A stretch of DNA of 64,000 nucleotides from Rhodovarius crocodyli (lineage in GTDB: Bacteria > Pseudomonadota > Alphaproteobacteria > Acetobacterales > Acetobacteraceae). Made by a program: the position numbers and the translations under genes. Below are positions 36,421 through 44,419 of the stretch, in pieces. Under the pieces are notes generated by a model. The model saw nothing but the letters and a program-made list of their open reading frames with translations. It was not told the DNA's origin and made no database searches. Numbering within the stretch: position 1 is the first letter of the stretch; each line of letters opens with the position of its first letter. The stretch is taken from the NCBI RefSeq assembly GCF_004005855.1, contig NZ_SACL01000009.1, positions 124,001 to 188,000 on the forward strand, written 5' to 3'.

Positions 36421-36683
36421 GGCGCGCTTCGGGGGCCTTGCCCCCGAACCCCCGCGCAGGGGCGCCGCCCCTGCACCCCGCCAGGAGCCTGTGGCCCCTG
36501 GACCCCCACGAGTCTTCTGAAAGTTTGAGGAAGGGGCGCCGAGCGCGCCTCGGGCCAGGGGACCGTCACAGCCCCTTCCTCAAACTTTCAGCCCCCGGTT
36601 TCCAAAGGCCTTTCGGCCTTTGGCGGGGTCCAAGGGCAGAGCCCTTGGTCGGGGTCCGGGGGTGAAACCCCCGGAGTGCAACC
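36421..36683. repeat. Convergent-gene intergenic repeat, family A copy 2
   Basis: A 263-bp hairpin chain filling the stop-to-stop gap between serS and the M20 hydrolase gene. In order: CGGGGGC/GCCCCCG, CAGGGGC/GCCCCTG, a CCAGG..CCTGG hairpin, a 21-bp perfect stem (arms 36517-36537 and 36571-36591), CCAAAGGCC/GGCCTTTGG, CCAAGGGC/GCCCTTGG and CCGGGGGT/ACCCCCGG just before the second stop. Same orientation as the copy at 50406, inverse of the copy at 8859. Confidence 0.87.
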
Positions 36684-37967
36684 TTACCCGTTCGCCAGCT
36701 CCGCCAATACCTGCGCCAGCACGCGCGTGCCGGCGGCGAGTTGCGGTGCCGTCGAGTATTCGGCCGGGTTGTGGGAGACGCCGTTGCGGCAGGGCACGAA
36801 GATCATGCCGGTCGGGCAGAGCGGCACCATGAACTGGGCGTCGTGGAAGGCGCCGGAGGGCATGCGCAGCCAGCCCAGCCCCTGCGCTTCGGCCGCGCGT
36901 TGCACGGCATCCGTTACCAGCGGCGCGAACTGCGCGGGTGTCGCGTGGAAGCGTTCGGAAAGCGTGGCGGTGCAGGTGGTCAGTGCCGCCTGGATCACGC
37001 CCTCGATGGCATTGCCGCGCGCCTGCAGCACCGCGTTGTCCGGATGGCGGAAGTCGATGGAGAAGCGCACGAGGTCGGCGACCGAGTTGGAGGCGTTGGG
37101 GAACACCTCCATGCGGGCCACGGTGAAGCGCAGCACGTCGGTCGGGTCGCGCATCAGCGTGTTCAGCGCGGTGATGGCGCGGATGGCGTCCTGCATGGCG
37201 TCGCGGCGCACCGACAGCGGCGTGGTGCCCGCGTGGTCCGAGCGGCCGCGGATCTCGACCGAGAACCAGCGGCTGCCCTGAATGCCGGTGACGACGCCGA
37301 CGTCCAGGCCCTTCTGTTCCAGCACGGGGCCCTGCTCGATGTGCGCTTCGACATAGGCATGGGGCGTCTGGCCTTCGACCACGCCGAGCGGCCGGCGGGT
37401 GATGTCGGCCTCGGCGGCCTGGTGTTCGGCCAGCGCGTCGGCCCAGCTGATGCCGGCATTGTCGCGGATGCCGTCCCAGGTATTGGGGGGCGCGTAGCCG
37501 GCATAGGCCATGCTGCCCATGCAGCCGGGGGCGAAGCGGCCGCCTTCCTCATTGGTCCAGGCCACGACCTCGATGGGGCGCCTGGTGGCCACGCCGGCCT
37601 CACGCAGGGCCTGCACCGCCTCGAAGGCCGCGATCACGCCGTAGATGCCGTCGAAGCGGCCGCCCTTGGGCTGGCTGTCCATGTGGCTGCCGGAGACGAC
37701 GGGGGCGGCGCCGGCCTCGGTGCCTTCATGGCGGAAGAACAAATTGCCCAGCTGGTCGACGCTGACGGCCAGGCCGATCTGTTCCGCCCAGCCGATGATC
37801 AGGCGGCGGGCCTGGCGGTCCTCCGGGCTCAGGCAGGGGCGGTTCACGCCGCGGTCCTCCGGGCTGTCGCCGGGGATGGCGCCGATGGCTGCCATTTCCA
37901 TCAGCCTGTCCCATTGCCGGGCCTCGCTCACCGCCGCGACCAGATTGGGGGCAACCGCCTGCACCAT
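36684..37967 (-). CDS. M20 family Zn-dependent amidohydrolase (allantoate amidohydrolase / N-carbamoyl-amino acid hydrolase type)
   Basis: A 427-residue binuclear metal hydrolase. Metal ligands lie in VVSGSHMDSQPKGGRFDG (His, Asp), in WTNEEGGRFAPGC (Glu pair) and AHIEQGPVLE (His), with the C-terminal His in NGVSHNPAEYS. The dimerisation domain holds RGRSDHAGTTPLSVRRDA. The family includes allantoate amidohydrolase (AllC) and N-carbamoyl-L-amino acid hydrolase. Because hiuH and puuD are divergent 112 bp away, an allantoate or other ureide substrate is the better guess. Confidence 0.88.
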   Translation of the reverse strand: MVQAVAPNLVAAVSEARQWDRLMEMAAIGAIPGDSPEDRGVNRPCLSPEDRQARRLIIGWAEQIGLAVSVDQLGNLFFRHEGTEAGAAPVVSGSHMDSQPKGGRFDGIYGVIAAFEAVQALREAGVATRRPIEVVAWTNEEGGRFAPGCMGSMAYAGYAPPNTWDGIRDNAGISWADALAEHQAAEADITRRPLGVVEGQTPHAYVEAHIEQGPVLEQKGLDVGVVTGIQGSRWFSVEIRGRSDHAGTTPLSVRRDAMQDAIRAITALNTLMRDPTDVLRFTVARMEVFPNASNSVADLVRFSIDFRHPDNAVLQARGNAIEGVIQAALTTCTATLSERFHATPAQFAPLVTDAVQRAAEAQGLGWLRMPSGAFHDAQFMVPLCPTGMIFVPCRNGVSHNPAEYSTAPQLAAGTRVLAQVLAELANG

Positions 37968-38079
37968 CGCCAGTACCTTTCCTGCTGGTTCCAGGCGTTA
38001 CGGCCAATGAGGGGTTGGATCAAGGCTTGCCCGGCGACGGCTGCTTCGGGAATCCTGGGCACGGCAAGGGGGCAATCCG

Positions 38080-38436
38080 ATGGGTCTTTCCACACATGTG
38101 CTGGACACGGCGCGGGGCTGCCCGGCGGCGGGCATGGGCTGGGCGCTGTACCGGCTGGGCGCCGACGGCGCGCGCGGCCTGCTGAAGCAGGGCACCACCA
38201 ACGCCGACGGCCGGAATGGCGACGGCCATCTGCTGTCCTATGAGGAGCTGGAGGTCGGGCGCTATCAGCTCGTCTACCAGGTGGCGGCCTATTACCGCGC
38301 GGCCGGGGTGGAACTGCCTGAGCCGCCCTTCCTGGATGAGGTGACGCTCGCCTTCGGCATCTGGGACGTGACGAAGCACTACCATGTGCCGCTGCTGTGC
38401 TCGCCCTATGGCTACACCACCTATCGGGGCAGCTGA
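38080..38436 (+). CDS. hiuH: 5-hydroxyisourate hydrolase (transthyretin-like)
   Basis: A 118-residue enzyme opening 5-hydroxyisourate, the product of urate oxidase. Diagnostic features are the N-terminal LSTHVLDTARGCPAAGM (His6), HYHVPLLCSPYGYTTYRGS with the C-terminal YRGS tetrapeptide, and normal length. No signal peptide. Its stop overlaps the puuD start (TGATG), so product and enzyme levels are coupled to urate oxidation. Confidence 0.96.
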   Translation: MGLSTHVLDTARGCPAAGMGWALYRLGADGARGLLKQGTTNADGRNGDGHLLSYEELEVGRYQLVYQVAAYYRAAGVELPEPPFLDEVTLAFGIWDVTKHYHVPLLCSPYGYTTYRGS

Positions 38437-39614
38437 TGGACACCGCCTATCTGGCTGAATGGGCAGCACTTCTGCTGCGCTGGCTGCATGTCTTGACGGC
38501 CATGTGCTGGATCGGCGCCAGTTTCTACTTCATGGGCCTGGACCAGTCCCTGCGGCCGCCCGCGGATAAGGACCCGCTGGTGCGCGGCGAGCAATGGGCG
38601 GTGCATGGCGGCGGCTTCTATCACAAGCGCAAGTTCCTGGGCGGGCCGGGCTTCGTGCCGGAGCCCCTGCACTGGTCCAAGTGGGAAGCCTACTGGACCT
38701 GGATCAGCGGCTTCTCGCTGTTCTTGCTGCTGTACTGGATGCAGGCCGACACCTACCTGATCGATCCCGATGTGATGGAGCTGGCGCCCTGGCAGGCCAT
38801 CTGCATCTCCATCGGCCTGATTTTGCTGGCCTGGGGTGTCTATGACCTGCTGTGCCGCCTGCCGGTGGGCGAGAACGGCCAGGCCATGGCGGTGCTGGGC
38901 GTGATCGGGCTCGCTGCCTCGGCCTGGGTCTGCACGCATGTGTTTTCGGGGCGCGGTGCCTATCTGCAGGTCGGCGCCATGATCGGCACCATCATGGCGG
39001 CGAACGTCATGGCGGTGATCATTCCCGGCCAGAAGAAGATGGTGGCGGCGGTGGCCGAGGGCCGCGAGATCGACCCGCGCTGGGGCGGTTGGGGCAAGCA
39101 GCGCAGCGTTCACAACAACTACATGACGCTGCCGGTCATCTTCCTGATGATCAGCCCGCATTACCCGATGTTCTGGCAGCACCCGCAGGCCTGGGCGTTG
39201 CTGGTGGCGATGGCGCTGGCGGGCGCGCTGGTGCGGCAGTTCTTCAACCTGCGGCACCAGGGCCTGTCGGTCTATGATTTCTGGCTGTTCGGCATCGTCA
39301 TCGTCTGTGTGGTCGCAGCCTTCATCGCGCCACCGCATCGGGCCGTGACGGCAGAGGTGCCGAGCTTCGCCCGCGTGCAGCAGATCACGGCCGAGCGCTG
39401 TGCCGAATGCCATGCGCCGCGCCCGAGCAATGCGGCTTTCCCCGCCCCGCCCAAGGGCATCCTGCTGCACAGCCCCGCGCAGCTGCGCCGCAACGCCCGC
39501 CTGATGGAGCCGCAATTGCGCAGCGAGGCCATGCCGCCGGGCAATGCCACCGGGCTGACGCCCGAGGAACGCGCGGCCCTTCTGGCCTGGATCGGCGCGG
39601 GCGCCCCCCGGTGA
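38436..39614 (+). CDS. puuD: Membrane urate hydroxylase with C-terminal cytochrome c domain
   Basis: A 392-residue PuuD-type urate oxidase. Eight or so membrane segments (LLLRWLHVLTAMCWIGASFYFMGLD, then FSLFLLLYWMQADTYLI and more) precede a periplasmic cytochrome c domain with the haem motif Cys322-x2-Cys325-His326 (RCAECHAPRPS) and the distal EAMPPGNATGLTPEER region. It oxidises urate to 5-hydroxyisourate using the respiratory chain rather than O2 directly. Several WxxG and His residues in the membrane part are typical. It is translationally coupled to hiuH before and to the YcaO gene after it. Confidence 0.95.
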   Translation: MDTAYLAEWAALLLRWLHVLTAMCWIGASFYFMGLDQSLRPPADKDPLVRGEQWAVHGGGFYHKRKFLGGPGFVPEPLHWSKWEAYWTWISGFSLFLLLYWMQADTYLIDPDVMELAPWQAICISIGLILLAWGVYDLLCRLPVGENGQAMAVLGVIGLAASAWVCTHVFSGRGAYLQVGAMIGTIMAANVMAVIIPGQKKMVAAVAEGREIDPRWGGWGKQRSVHNNYMTLPVIFLMISPHYPMFWQHPQAWALLVAMALAGALVRQFFNLRHQGLSVYDFWLFGIVIVCVVAAFIAPPHRAVTAEVPSFARVQQITAERCAECHAPRPSNAAFPAPPKGILLHSPAQLRRNARLMEPQLRSEAMPPGNATGLTPEERAALLAWIGAGAPR

Positions 39615-40765
39615 TCCCGCCCGAGATCCTGCTCGATGCCGCGCTGGCGCTGGAAGGCGAGCGCATGCCAGGCCCCGACGCGGCGGAGCTGCTGGGCTTC
39701 CTGGGCGGTGAGGCCGCGCTCGCGCCCTTCCTGCGCCATGCAGCGACCCTGCGCCGGATCTTCGCGCTGGCCTCGCCCTGGGCGCCCGGCCTGTGTGCCT
39801 GGGGGGCGGAGGTCGAGACGCCCCTGGGCTTTTCCTTTGCCTCCGGCGTGGGCACGGCGCATGGGCCCGCCTTCATGGCCTGCGTGGCGGAGGCGATGGA
39901 GCGCGCGGCGCTCGCCGCCGCCCCGCCCGTGGCGCTGCGCGGCGCGGCCCCGGACTGGGCGCCCCGCCTGCCTGGAATGCCGGCCGAGGTCGATTGCGTG
40001 GCCCCGGGCCTGCCGCTGGACCTGACGCATCGCCGGGCGTCGCCCGAGTTCCGCCCGCCCTGGCCGCTCTCGGCCGGCTGCGCGGTGGCCGGCGACGCTG
40101 CCGGCGCCTGCCTCTCGGCCCTGATGGAGCTGCTGGAGCGCGACGCGCTGGCGCGCTGGTATGAGGGGGGCAGGCCGCCCGCGCCGCTGGCGCTGGAACA
40201 CGCGGCCGGCGCCGCGAGCGCCCTGGCGGAACTGCGCGAGGGCTCGACCGCCCGCTCCACCTGGCTGCTGGACGTGACGACGGAGCTCGGCATTCCGGTC
40301 GTGGTGGCGGCATCAGCCGACAGCGTAACGAGCGGACGGGTGTGCCTGGGTTTCGCGGCCCGCGCGACTCCGGCCGCCGCCGCACGCGCCGCCGTGCTCG
40401 AAATGGCCCAGATGGAGCTGGCCCTGGCCGTCATCGGGCGCAAGGCGGATGAGAAAGGGCAGGGGGGGCTCAACCCCTCGGACCGGGCGCATCTGGCGCG
40501 GGCTGACGCCCTGCGGGCCGGCATGCCGGGGCTGGTCCCGCAGGGGGGCGCACGCCCGCACCTGCCGCCGCTGGAATTGGCTAGCATCCTCAAGGTGCTG
40601 GAAACGCAACATATTCGTGTGAAATTTCTGCCACTGACTGTTTCGGCCGAGGGCCTGGTCGTCATGCGCGCGCTCTCGCCAGACCTCGATCAGCCCGGGG
40701 CTTCGCCGCGTTCCGCCCGTTTCGTCACGCAGGGCCCGCCGGTCGCGACGGTATCTCTCCTGTAA
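39611..40765 (+). CDS. YcaO-like ATP-dependent enzyme
   Basis: A 384-residue protein of the YcaO superfamily, ATP-using enzymes that activate backbone amides or related groups. Both ATP/Mg motifs are intact: EAMER (Glu94, Glu97) and ELLERDALARWYEGG (Glu173, Glu176, Arg177, Asp178), after the typical SAGCAVAGDAAGACLSALM helix. The PxPxP C-terminus of azoline-forming YcaO cyclodehydratases is absent (it ends VATVSLL). GTG 39611 overlaps the puuD stop (GTGA), so it is translated with the urate pathway. No precursor peptide, dehydrogenase or docking protein is adjacent. Target unknown. Confidence 0.82.
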   Translation: MIPPEILLDAALALEGERMPGPDAAELLGFLGGEAALAPFLRHAATLRRIFALASPWAPGLCAWGAEVETPLGFSFASGVGTAHGPAFMACVAEAMERAALAAAPPVALRGAAPDWAPRLPGMPAEVDCVAPGLPLDLTHRRASPEFRPPWPLSAGCAVAGDAAGACLSALMELLERDALARWYEGGRPPAPLALEHAAGAASALAELREGSTARSTWLLDVTTELGIPVVVAASADSVTSGRVCLGFAARATPAAAARAAVLEMAQMELALAVIGRKADEKGQGGLNPSDRAHLARADALRAGMPGLVPQGGARPHLPPLELASILKVLETQHIRVKFLPLTVSAEGLVVMRALSPDLDQPGASPRSARFVTQGPPVATVSLL

Positions 40766-40808
40766 CAGCGGCACTTAACAGCCGTGCAGGGCGTGATAGA
40801 GAACGCGC

Positions 40809-42818
40809 ATGCCCGACGGTCCGGAACGCAGAGGACAGGCGGCGCAGCAGGGTGGCATGTCCTTCCGCCTGCTGGGCAATTTCGATGCCCAGGTGAACGG
40901 CCAGGAACTGCGCCTGCGCGGCCGCAAGACGCAGGCGCTGCTGGCCGTGCTGGCCATGGCCGGCCAGGCGGGTGAGCTGCGCGCGCGCGTCGCGGGGCTG
41001 CTCTGGAGCGAATCCGACGAGGACCGCGCGCGCGGCACGCTGCGGCAGTCGCTGTTCGAACTGCGGGGCGCCTTGTCCGAGCTGGGCGGGGCCGAGGCCT
41101 TCGCCGCCGAGCGCGACACGCTGCGCCTGTATCCGGTGGAAACCGACCTGCGCGCCGTGCAGGACGCGCTGGCGGAGGACCGCATCCACCCCCTGCTGAT
41201 CGAACGCACCGCCCTGGCCCAATCGCTGCTGGAGGGGTTCGAGGATATTGACCCCGCCATCCGCACCTGGCTGCTGGGCCTGCGCCGGGGGCTGACGCGG
41301 CAGTGGTCGCGCGCGCTTGAGGCGCTGATGCAGCGCACGGACCTGACTGCCTCGCACAGGCTTGAGGCCGCGCAGGCCCTGCTGCGCCTCGACGCCACCC
41401 ATGAGGCCGCCTGCCGCGAGGTGATGCGCGCCGCCCATGCCGGGGGCGACACGGCGGGCGCCCTGCGTGCCTATGAGACGCTGTGGGACGCGCTGGCCCT
41501 CGAACATGACATGGAGCCTTCGGCCCAGACCCAGGCGCTGGTGGCCGAGATCAAGGCGGGCACCGCGCCCGCGCCTGCCCCGGTCGCCAAGGAGAGAACG
41601 CCGGTCCGCCTCGCCATCCTGGTCCCGCCCTTCATGGCGCTCGGCGTCAGCCAGGAACGCTCGCATCTGGTGGATGGCTTCCGGCATGAGCTGATCGCCT
41701 GCCTGACGCGGTTCCGCGAATGGTTCGTCGTGGATGGGCCGGTGCTGCCGCAGATCACCTCGGAGATGGTGCGCGTCGGCACGCAGATGACGCTGGAGGT
41801 GCGGGCCGAGGAGGCGGGCGGGCAGCTCGGCCTGGTGCTGCTGCTGCGCGACGAGGCGAGCCGGGTCATGGTCTGGTCGGACCGCTACACCCTCACGCTC
41901 GAGGACTGGTTCGAGACCCGGCGCAAGATCGTCTCCAACATCGCCGTCTCGCTGCTGGGCTCCATCGCGACCGCGCGGCTGGCGGAGACCAATACCATCC
42001 CTGATGTCAGCCTGGCCGCCCATGACAAATGGCTGCGCGGCCAGAAGATCATCAACATGTTCCGCCCCGAGGACTGGCGCCGGGCCGAAGCCCTGTTCAC
42101 CGAGGCGATCGGCGAGGCGCCCGCCTATTCGCCGCCCTATTCGTCGCTGGCCCAGATGGACAACGCGGTCCACATCGCGCATCCCGGCCTGCGCCGCACC
42201 CGCGCGCGGGAGATCCAGGCGATCCAGCGCGCGGAGCAGGCCGTGCTGCTGGACCCCGTGGACAGCCGGGCGCATCTCTGCCTCGGCTGGTCGCTATCCA
42301 TGGCCAAGCGCTATGACCGCGCCTCCACCCACATGAACGAGGCGGTGAAGCTGAACCCCCTCGACCCCTGGACGCTGATGGCCGCCGCCCTGTTCAACGC
42401 CTATGGCGGGGAGCACGACAACGCGGCGGAACTGGCGAAGGAAAGCCTGAAGCTCTCGGCCGCACCCAATGCGGCGCATTGGGTCTATCAGAGCGCCATT
42501 GCCTATCTGCGCGGTGACGACGTGCTGGCGGCCGAGGCTGCCGGGCGCACCCTGAACGCGGCCCTGCCCAGCCGCGCCTGGCATGCGGCGGCCCTGTTCA
42601 ACCTTGGCCGCGAGGAGGAGGCGCGCGAGATCGCACGCGGTTTTCTGGCGGCTGCCCGGATGCAGTGGTATGGTACGGAGGAGCCGACGGACGAAGCGAT
42701 CGGCTCCTGGTTCCTGCATCTGTTTCCCATCGCCAAGGAACGGGACTGGTCCCGCCTGCGCCAGGGAATAGCGGGGGCCGGCATACCATCGGCAGGGGCA
42801 AGGCATCATGGATGGTGA
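40809..42818 (+). CDS. SARP-like transcriptional activator with C-terminal repeat domain
   Basis: A 669-residue regulator. Residues 17-110 are an OmpR-type winged helix (FRLLGNFDAQVNGQELRLRG, KTQALLAVLAMAGQ, GLLWSESDEDRARGTLRQSLFELR); the BTAD helical domain follows (ALMQRTDLTASHRLEAAQALLRLD, then GALRAYETLWDALA). A middle alpha/beta region (RLAILVPPFMALGVSQERSHLVDGF) resembles those of adenylate-cyclase-associated regulators. The C-terminal 260 residues are TPR-like repeats. The start is ATG 40809 or 40857 (AGGGTGGC before it). It sits 43 bp after the YcaO gene, and may control this cluster. SARP proteins are mainly actinobacterial, though relatives with this layout occur in proteobacteria. 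Confidence 0.85.
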   Translation: MPDGPERRGQAAQQGGMSFRLLGNFDAQVNGQELRLRGRKTQALLAVLAMAGQAGELRARVAGLLWSESDEDRARGTLRQSLFELRGALSELGGAEAFAAERDTLRLYPVETDLRAVQDALAEDRIHPLLIERTALAQSLLEGFEDIDPAIRTWLLGLRRGLTRQWSRALEALMQRTDLTASHRLEAAQALLRLDATHEAACREVMRAAHAGGDTAGALRAYETLWDALALEHDMEPSAQTQALVAEIKAGTAPAPAPVAKERTPVRLAILVPPFMALGVSQERSHLVDGFRHELIACLTRFREWFVVDGPVLPQITSEMVRVGTQMTLEVRAEEAGGQLGLVLLLRDEASRVMVWSDRYTLTLEDWFETRRKIVSNIAVSLLGSIATARLAETNTIPDVSLAAHDKWLRGQKIINMFRPEDWRRAEALFTEAIGEAPAYSPPYSSLAQMDNAVHIAHPGLRRTRAREIQAIQRAEQAVLLDPVDSRAHLCLGWSLSMAKRYDRASTHMNEAVKLNPLDPWTLMAAALFNAYGGEHDNAAELAKESLKLSAAPNAAHWVYQSAIAYLRGDDVLAAEAAGRTLNAALPSRAWHAAALFNLGREEEAREIARGFLAAARMQWYGTEEPTDEAIGSWFLHLFPIAKERDWSRLRQGIAGAGIPSAGARHHGW

Positions 42819-43722
42819 GGAGGCCGGCGCCACGCTGGCCGCGTTGGGTATGGCGCCGCCGGCTCGGGCGGCCTTTATCGGGCTCGGCGTCATGGGGCGG
42901 GCCATGGCCGCCAATCTGGTCAAGGCGGGCTATCGCCTGACAGTGAGCAGCCGCACCCGCAAGGATGTGGAAGGCGCGGTCTGGGCCGACAGCGCGGCGG
43001 CCGCCGCGTCCGAAGCCAGCATCATCGGCATCTGCGTGCCCGACACCCCCGATGTGGAGCGCGTGCTGTTCGGCGCGGGCGGCGTCGCGGAGACAGTGGC
43101 CGAGGGCACGGTGGTGATCGACTTCTCCACCATTTCCGCCGAGGCGACGCGCAACTTCGCGCTCAGGCTCAAAAGCGAGACCGGCGCGATCCTGCTCGAT
43201 TCCCCCGTCTCGGGCGGGCCGCAGGGCGCCATCGACGGCACGCTGACCTGCATGGTGGGCGGCGAGGCCGCGGCCTTCGAGGCGGCGCGCCCCTTCCTGA
43301 CGGCGGTGGGCGGCACGATCACGCGCCTGGGCGCCAGCGGGGCCGGGCAGATCTGCAAATCCGCCAACCAGATGATCATCTCCTCCACCATGCATGCGGT
43401 GTTCGAGGCGCTGGTGCTGGGCCGCAAGGCGGGGCTGGACCCCAAGGTGATGCGCGAGGCGCTGCTGGGCGGGTCCGCCAGGTCCTTCGTGCTGGAGAAC
43501 CACGCGCTGCGATGGCTGGAGGGGCGCCTCACGCCCGGTTTCCGGGCGGAGCTGATGCTGAAGGACATGAAGCTGGCGAGTGCCGCACTGGCGGCGAACG
43601 GCGTCTATGCGCCGGTGGCAGCGAGTGCCACGCGCACCCTGGGCGTGATGGTCGAGACCGGCCATGGCGGGCTGGATGTGGCGGCGCTGGGGCAGGAAAT
43701 CGCGGAGCGGTCGGGGCTGTAG
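42808..43722 (+). CDS. Beta-hydroxyacid dehydrogenase (3-hydroxyisobutyrate dehydrogenase family)
   Basis: A 304-residue NAD(P)-dependent dehydrogenase. Rossmann motif AAFIGLGVMGRAMAANLVKAGY, substrate-binding DSPVSGGPQGAIDGTLTCMVGG and catalytic Lys in GAGQICKSANQMII are all present. Family members reduce or oxidise 3-hydroxyisobutyrate, tartronate semialdehyde or related acids. ATG 42808 overlaps the SARP gene end by 11 nt and has AAGG upstream; ATG 42850 would be a shorter start. Tartronate semialdehyde is a downstream product of ureide breakdown, so a role with hiuH-puuD is possible but unproven. Confidence 0.88.
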   Translation: MDGEEAGATLAALGMAPPARAAFIGLGVMGRAMAANLVKAGYRLTVSSRTRKDVEGAVWADSAAAAASEASIIGICVPDTPDVERVLFGAGGVAETVAEGTVVIDFSTISAEATRNFALRLKSETGAILLDSPVSGGPQGAIDGTLTCMVGGEAAAFEAARPFLTAVGGTITRLGASGAGQICKSANQMIISSTMHAVFEALVLGRKAGLDPKVMREALLGGSARSFVLENHALRWLEGRLTPGFRAELMLKDMKLASAALAANGVYAPVAASATRTLGVMVETGHGGLDVAALGQEIAERSGL

Positions 43723-43979
43723 GCAGCGGCTTTGCCTTTCCCCCGCCAAGGGGCGCTGCCCCTTGGAACCCCGCCAGGAGATAATATCTCCTGGACCTGA
43801 TAGAAGTTTGGCGCCCGGCTTTCGCAGGCCGGGCGCCATTTTCATTATAATATTCAATGAGAAAAACTTGGCAGGGTCTGGTGCCAACTGCTCTAGCTCC
43901 AGGACCGAGCACGGTCCTGGCGGGGTTCCAAGGGGCAGCGCCCCTTGGTGGTGGTGGGCGGGGGCAAAGCCCCCGGCGA
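43723..43979. repeat. Convergent-gene intergenic repeat, family B copy 2
   Basis: A 257-bp hairpin chain between convergent stops. It holds CCAAGGGGC/GCCCCTTGG, a near-perfect palindrome at 43774-43794 (arms CCAGGAGATA and TATCTCCTGG), TGGCGCCCGG/CCGGGCGCCA, an AT-rich block near 43845, a CCAGGACCG/CGGTCCTGG hairpin, a second CCAAGGGGC/GCCCCTTGG and CGGGGGC/GCCCCCG before the last stop. It is inverted relative to the copy at 19279. Confidence 0.83.
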
Positions 43980-44405
43980 TTACTCGCAGTAGCTGATCGT
44001 GTAGTCGCCGATGCGGCTGGCGTGGAACTTCATGCGGTCCGCCGGGTCCACCGCCGGGGTCGCGCCGCCGAAGGCCAAGTCGCCGTAGAAGCTCGGCACG
44101 TTGTAGCTGCCGCCGGCGGCGAACTTGCCTTCGCTGGCCAGCACGCGCTCCTTGGGCGGGATGCGGATGTAGACGGTGTTGTTGTCGAACATCGACACCG
44201 AGAAGCCGGTCAGGAAGTCCGGCAGGGAGAGGCCGACACCCGCCTCGGCGCACTGGGCCTTGAATTCCTCCAGGCTGCGGGGCACCGGATAGACCTTGCC
44301 GAGATACTTGGCGTCCTGGGTGGACCAAGTCTTCACCAGCTTACCGAAGGCCTCGTAGTCGTCGATCTTCATGCGGGGCGGGTTCAACGGATCGAAAGCG
44401 GGCAT
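43980..44405 (-). CDS. Conserved-looking hypothetical protein, partner of haem peroxidase gene
   Basis: A 141-residue soluble protein (starts MPAFDPLNPPRMKIDDYEAF) with no signal peptide, no membrane helix and two Cys residues (KAQCAEAG and the penultimate YCE). I do not recognise the family. It starts 14 nt after the haem peroxidase gene with AGGAGCACCCC as ribosome site, so it is the second gene of that operon and may be a maturation or substrate-delivery factor. It is followed by a 257-bp hairpin repeat. Confidence 0.65.
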   Translation of the reverse strand: MPAFDPLNPPRMKIDDYEAFGKLVKTWSTQDAKYLGKVYPVPRSLEEFKAQCAEAGVGLSLPDFLTGFSVSMFDNNTVYIRIPPKERVLASEGKFAAGGSYNVPSFYGDLAFGGATPAVDPADRMKFHASRIGDYTISYCE

Positions 44406-44419
44406 GGGGTGCTCCTGTC

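Noticed and set aside
40766-40808. A RiPP precursor peptide beside the YcaO gene
   Set aside because: The gap is only 43 bp and no short frame with a leader-like sequence is present on either strand.
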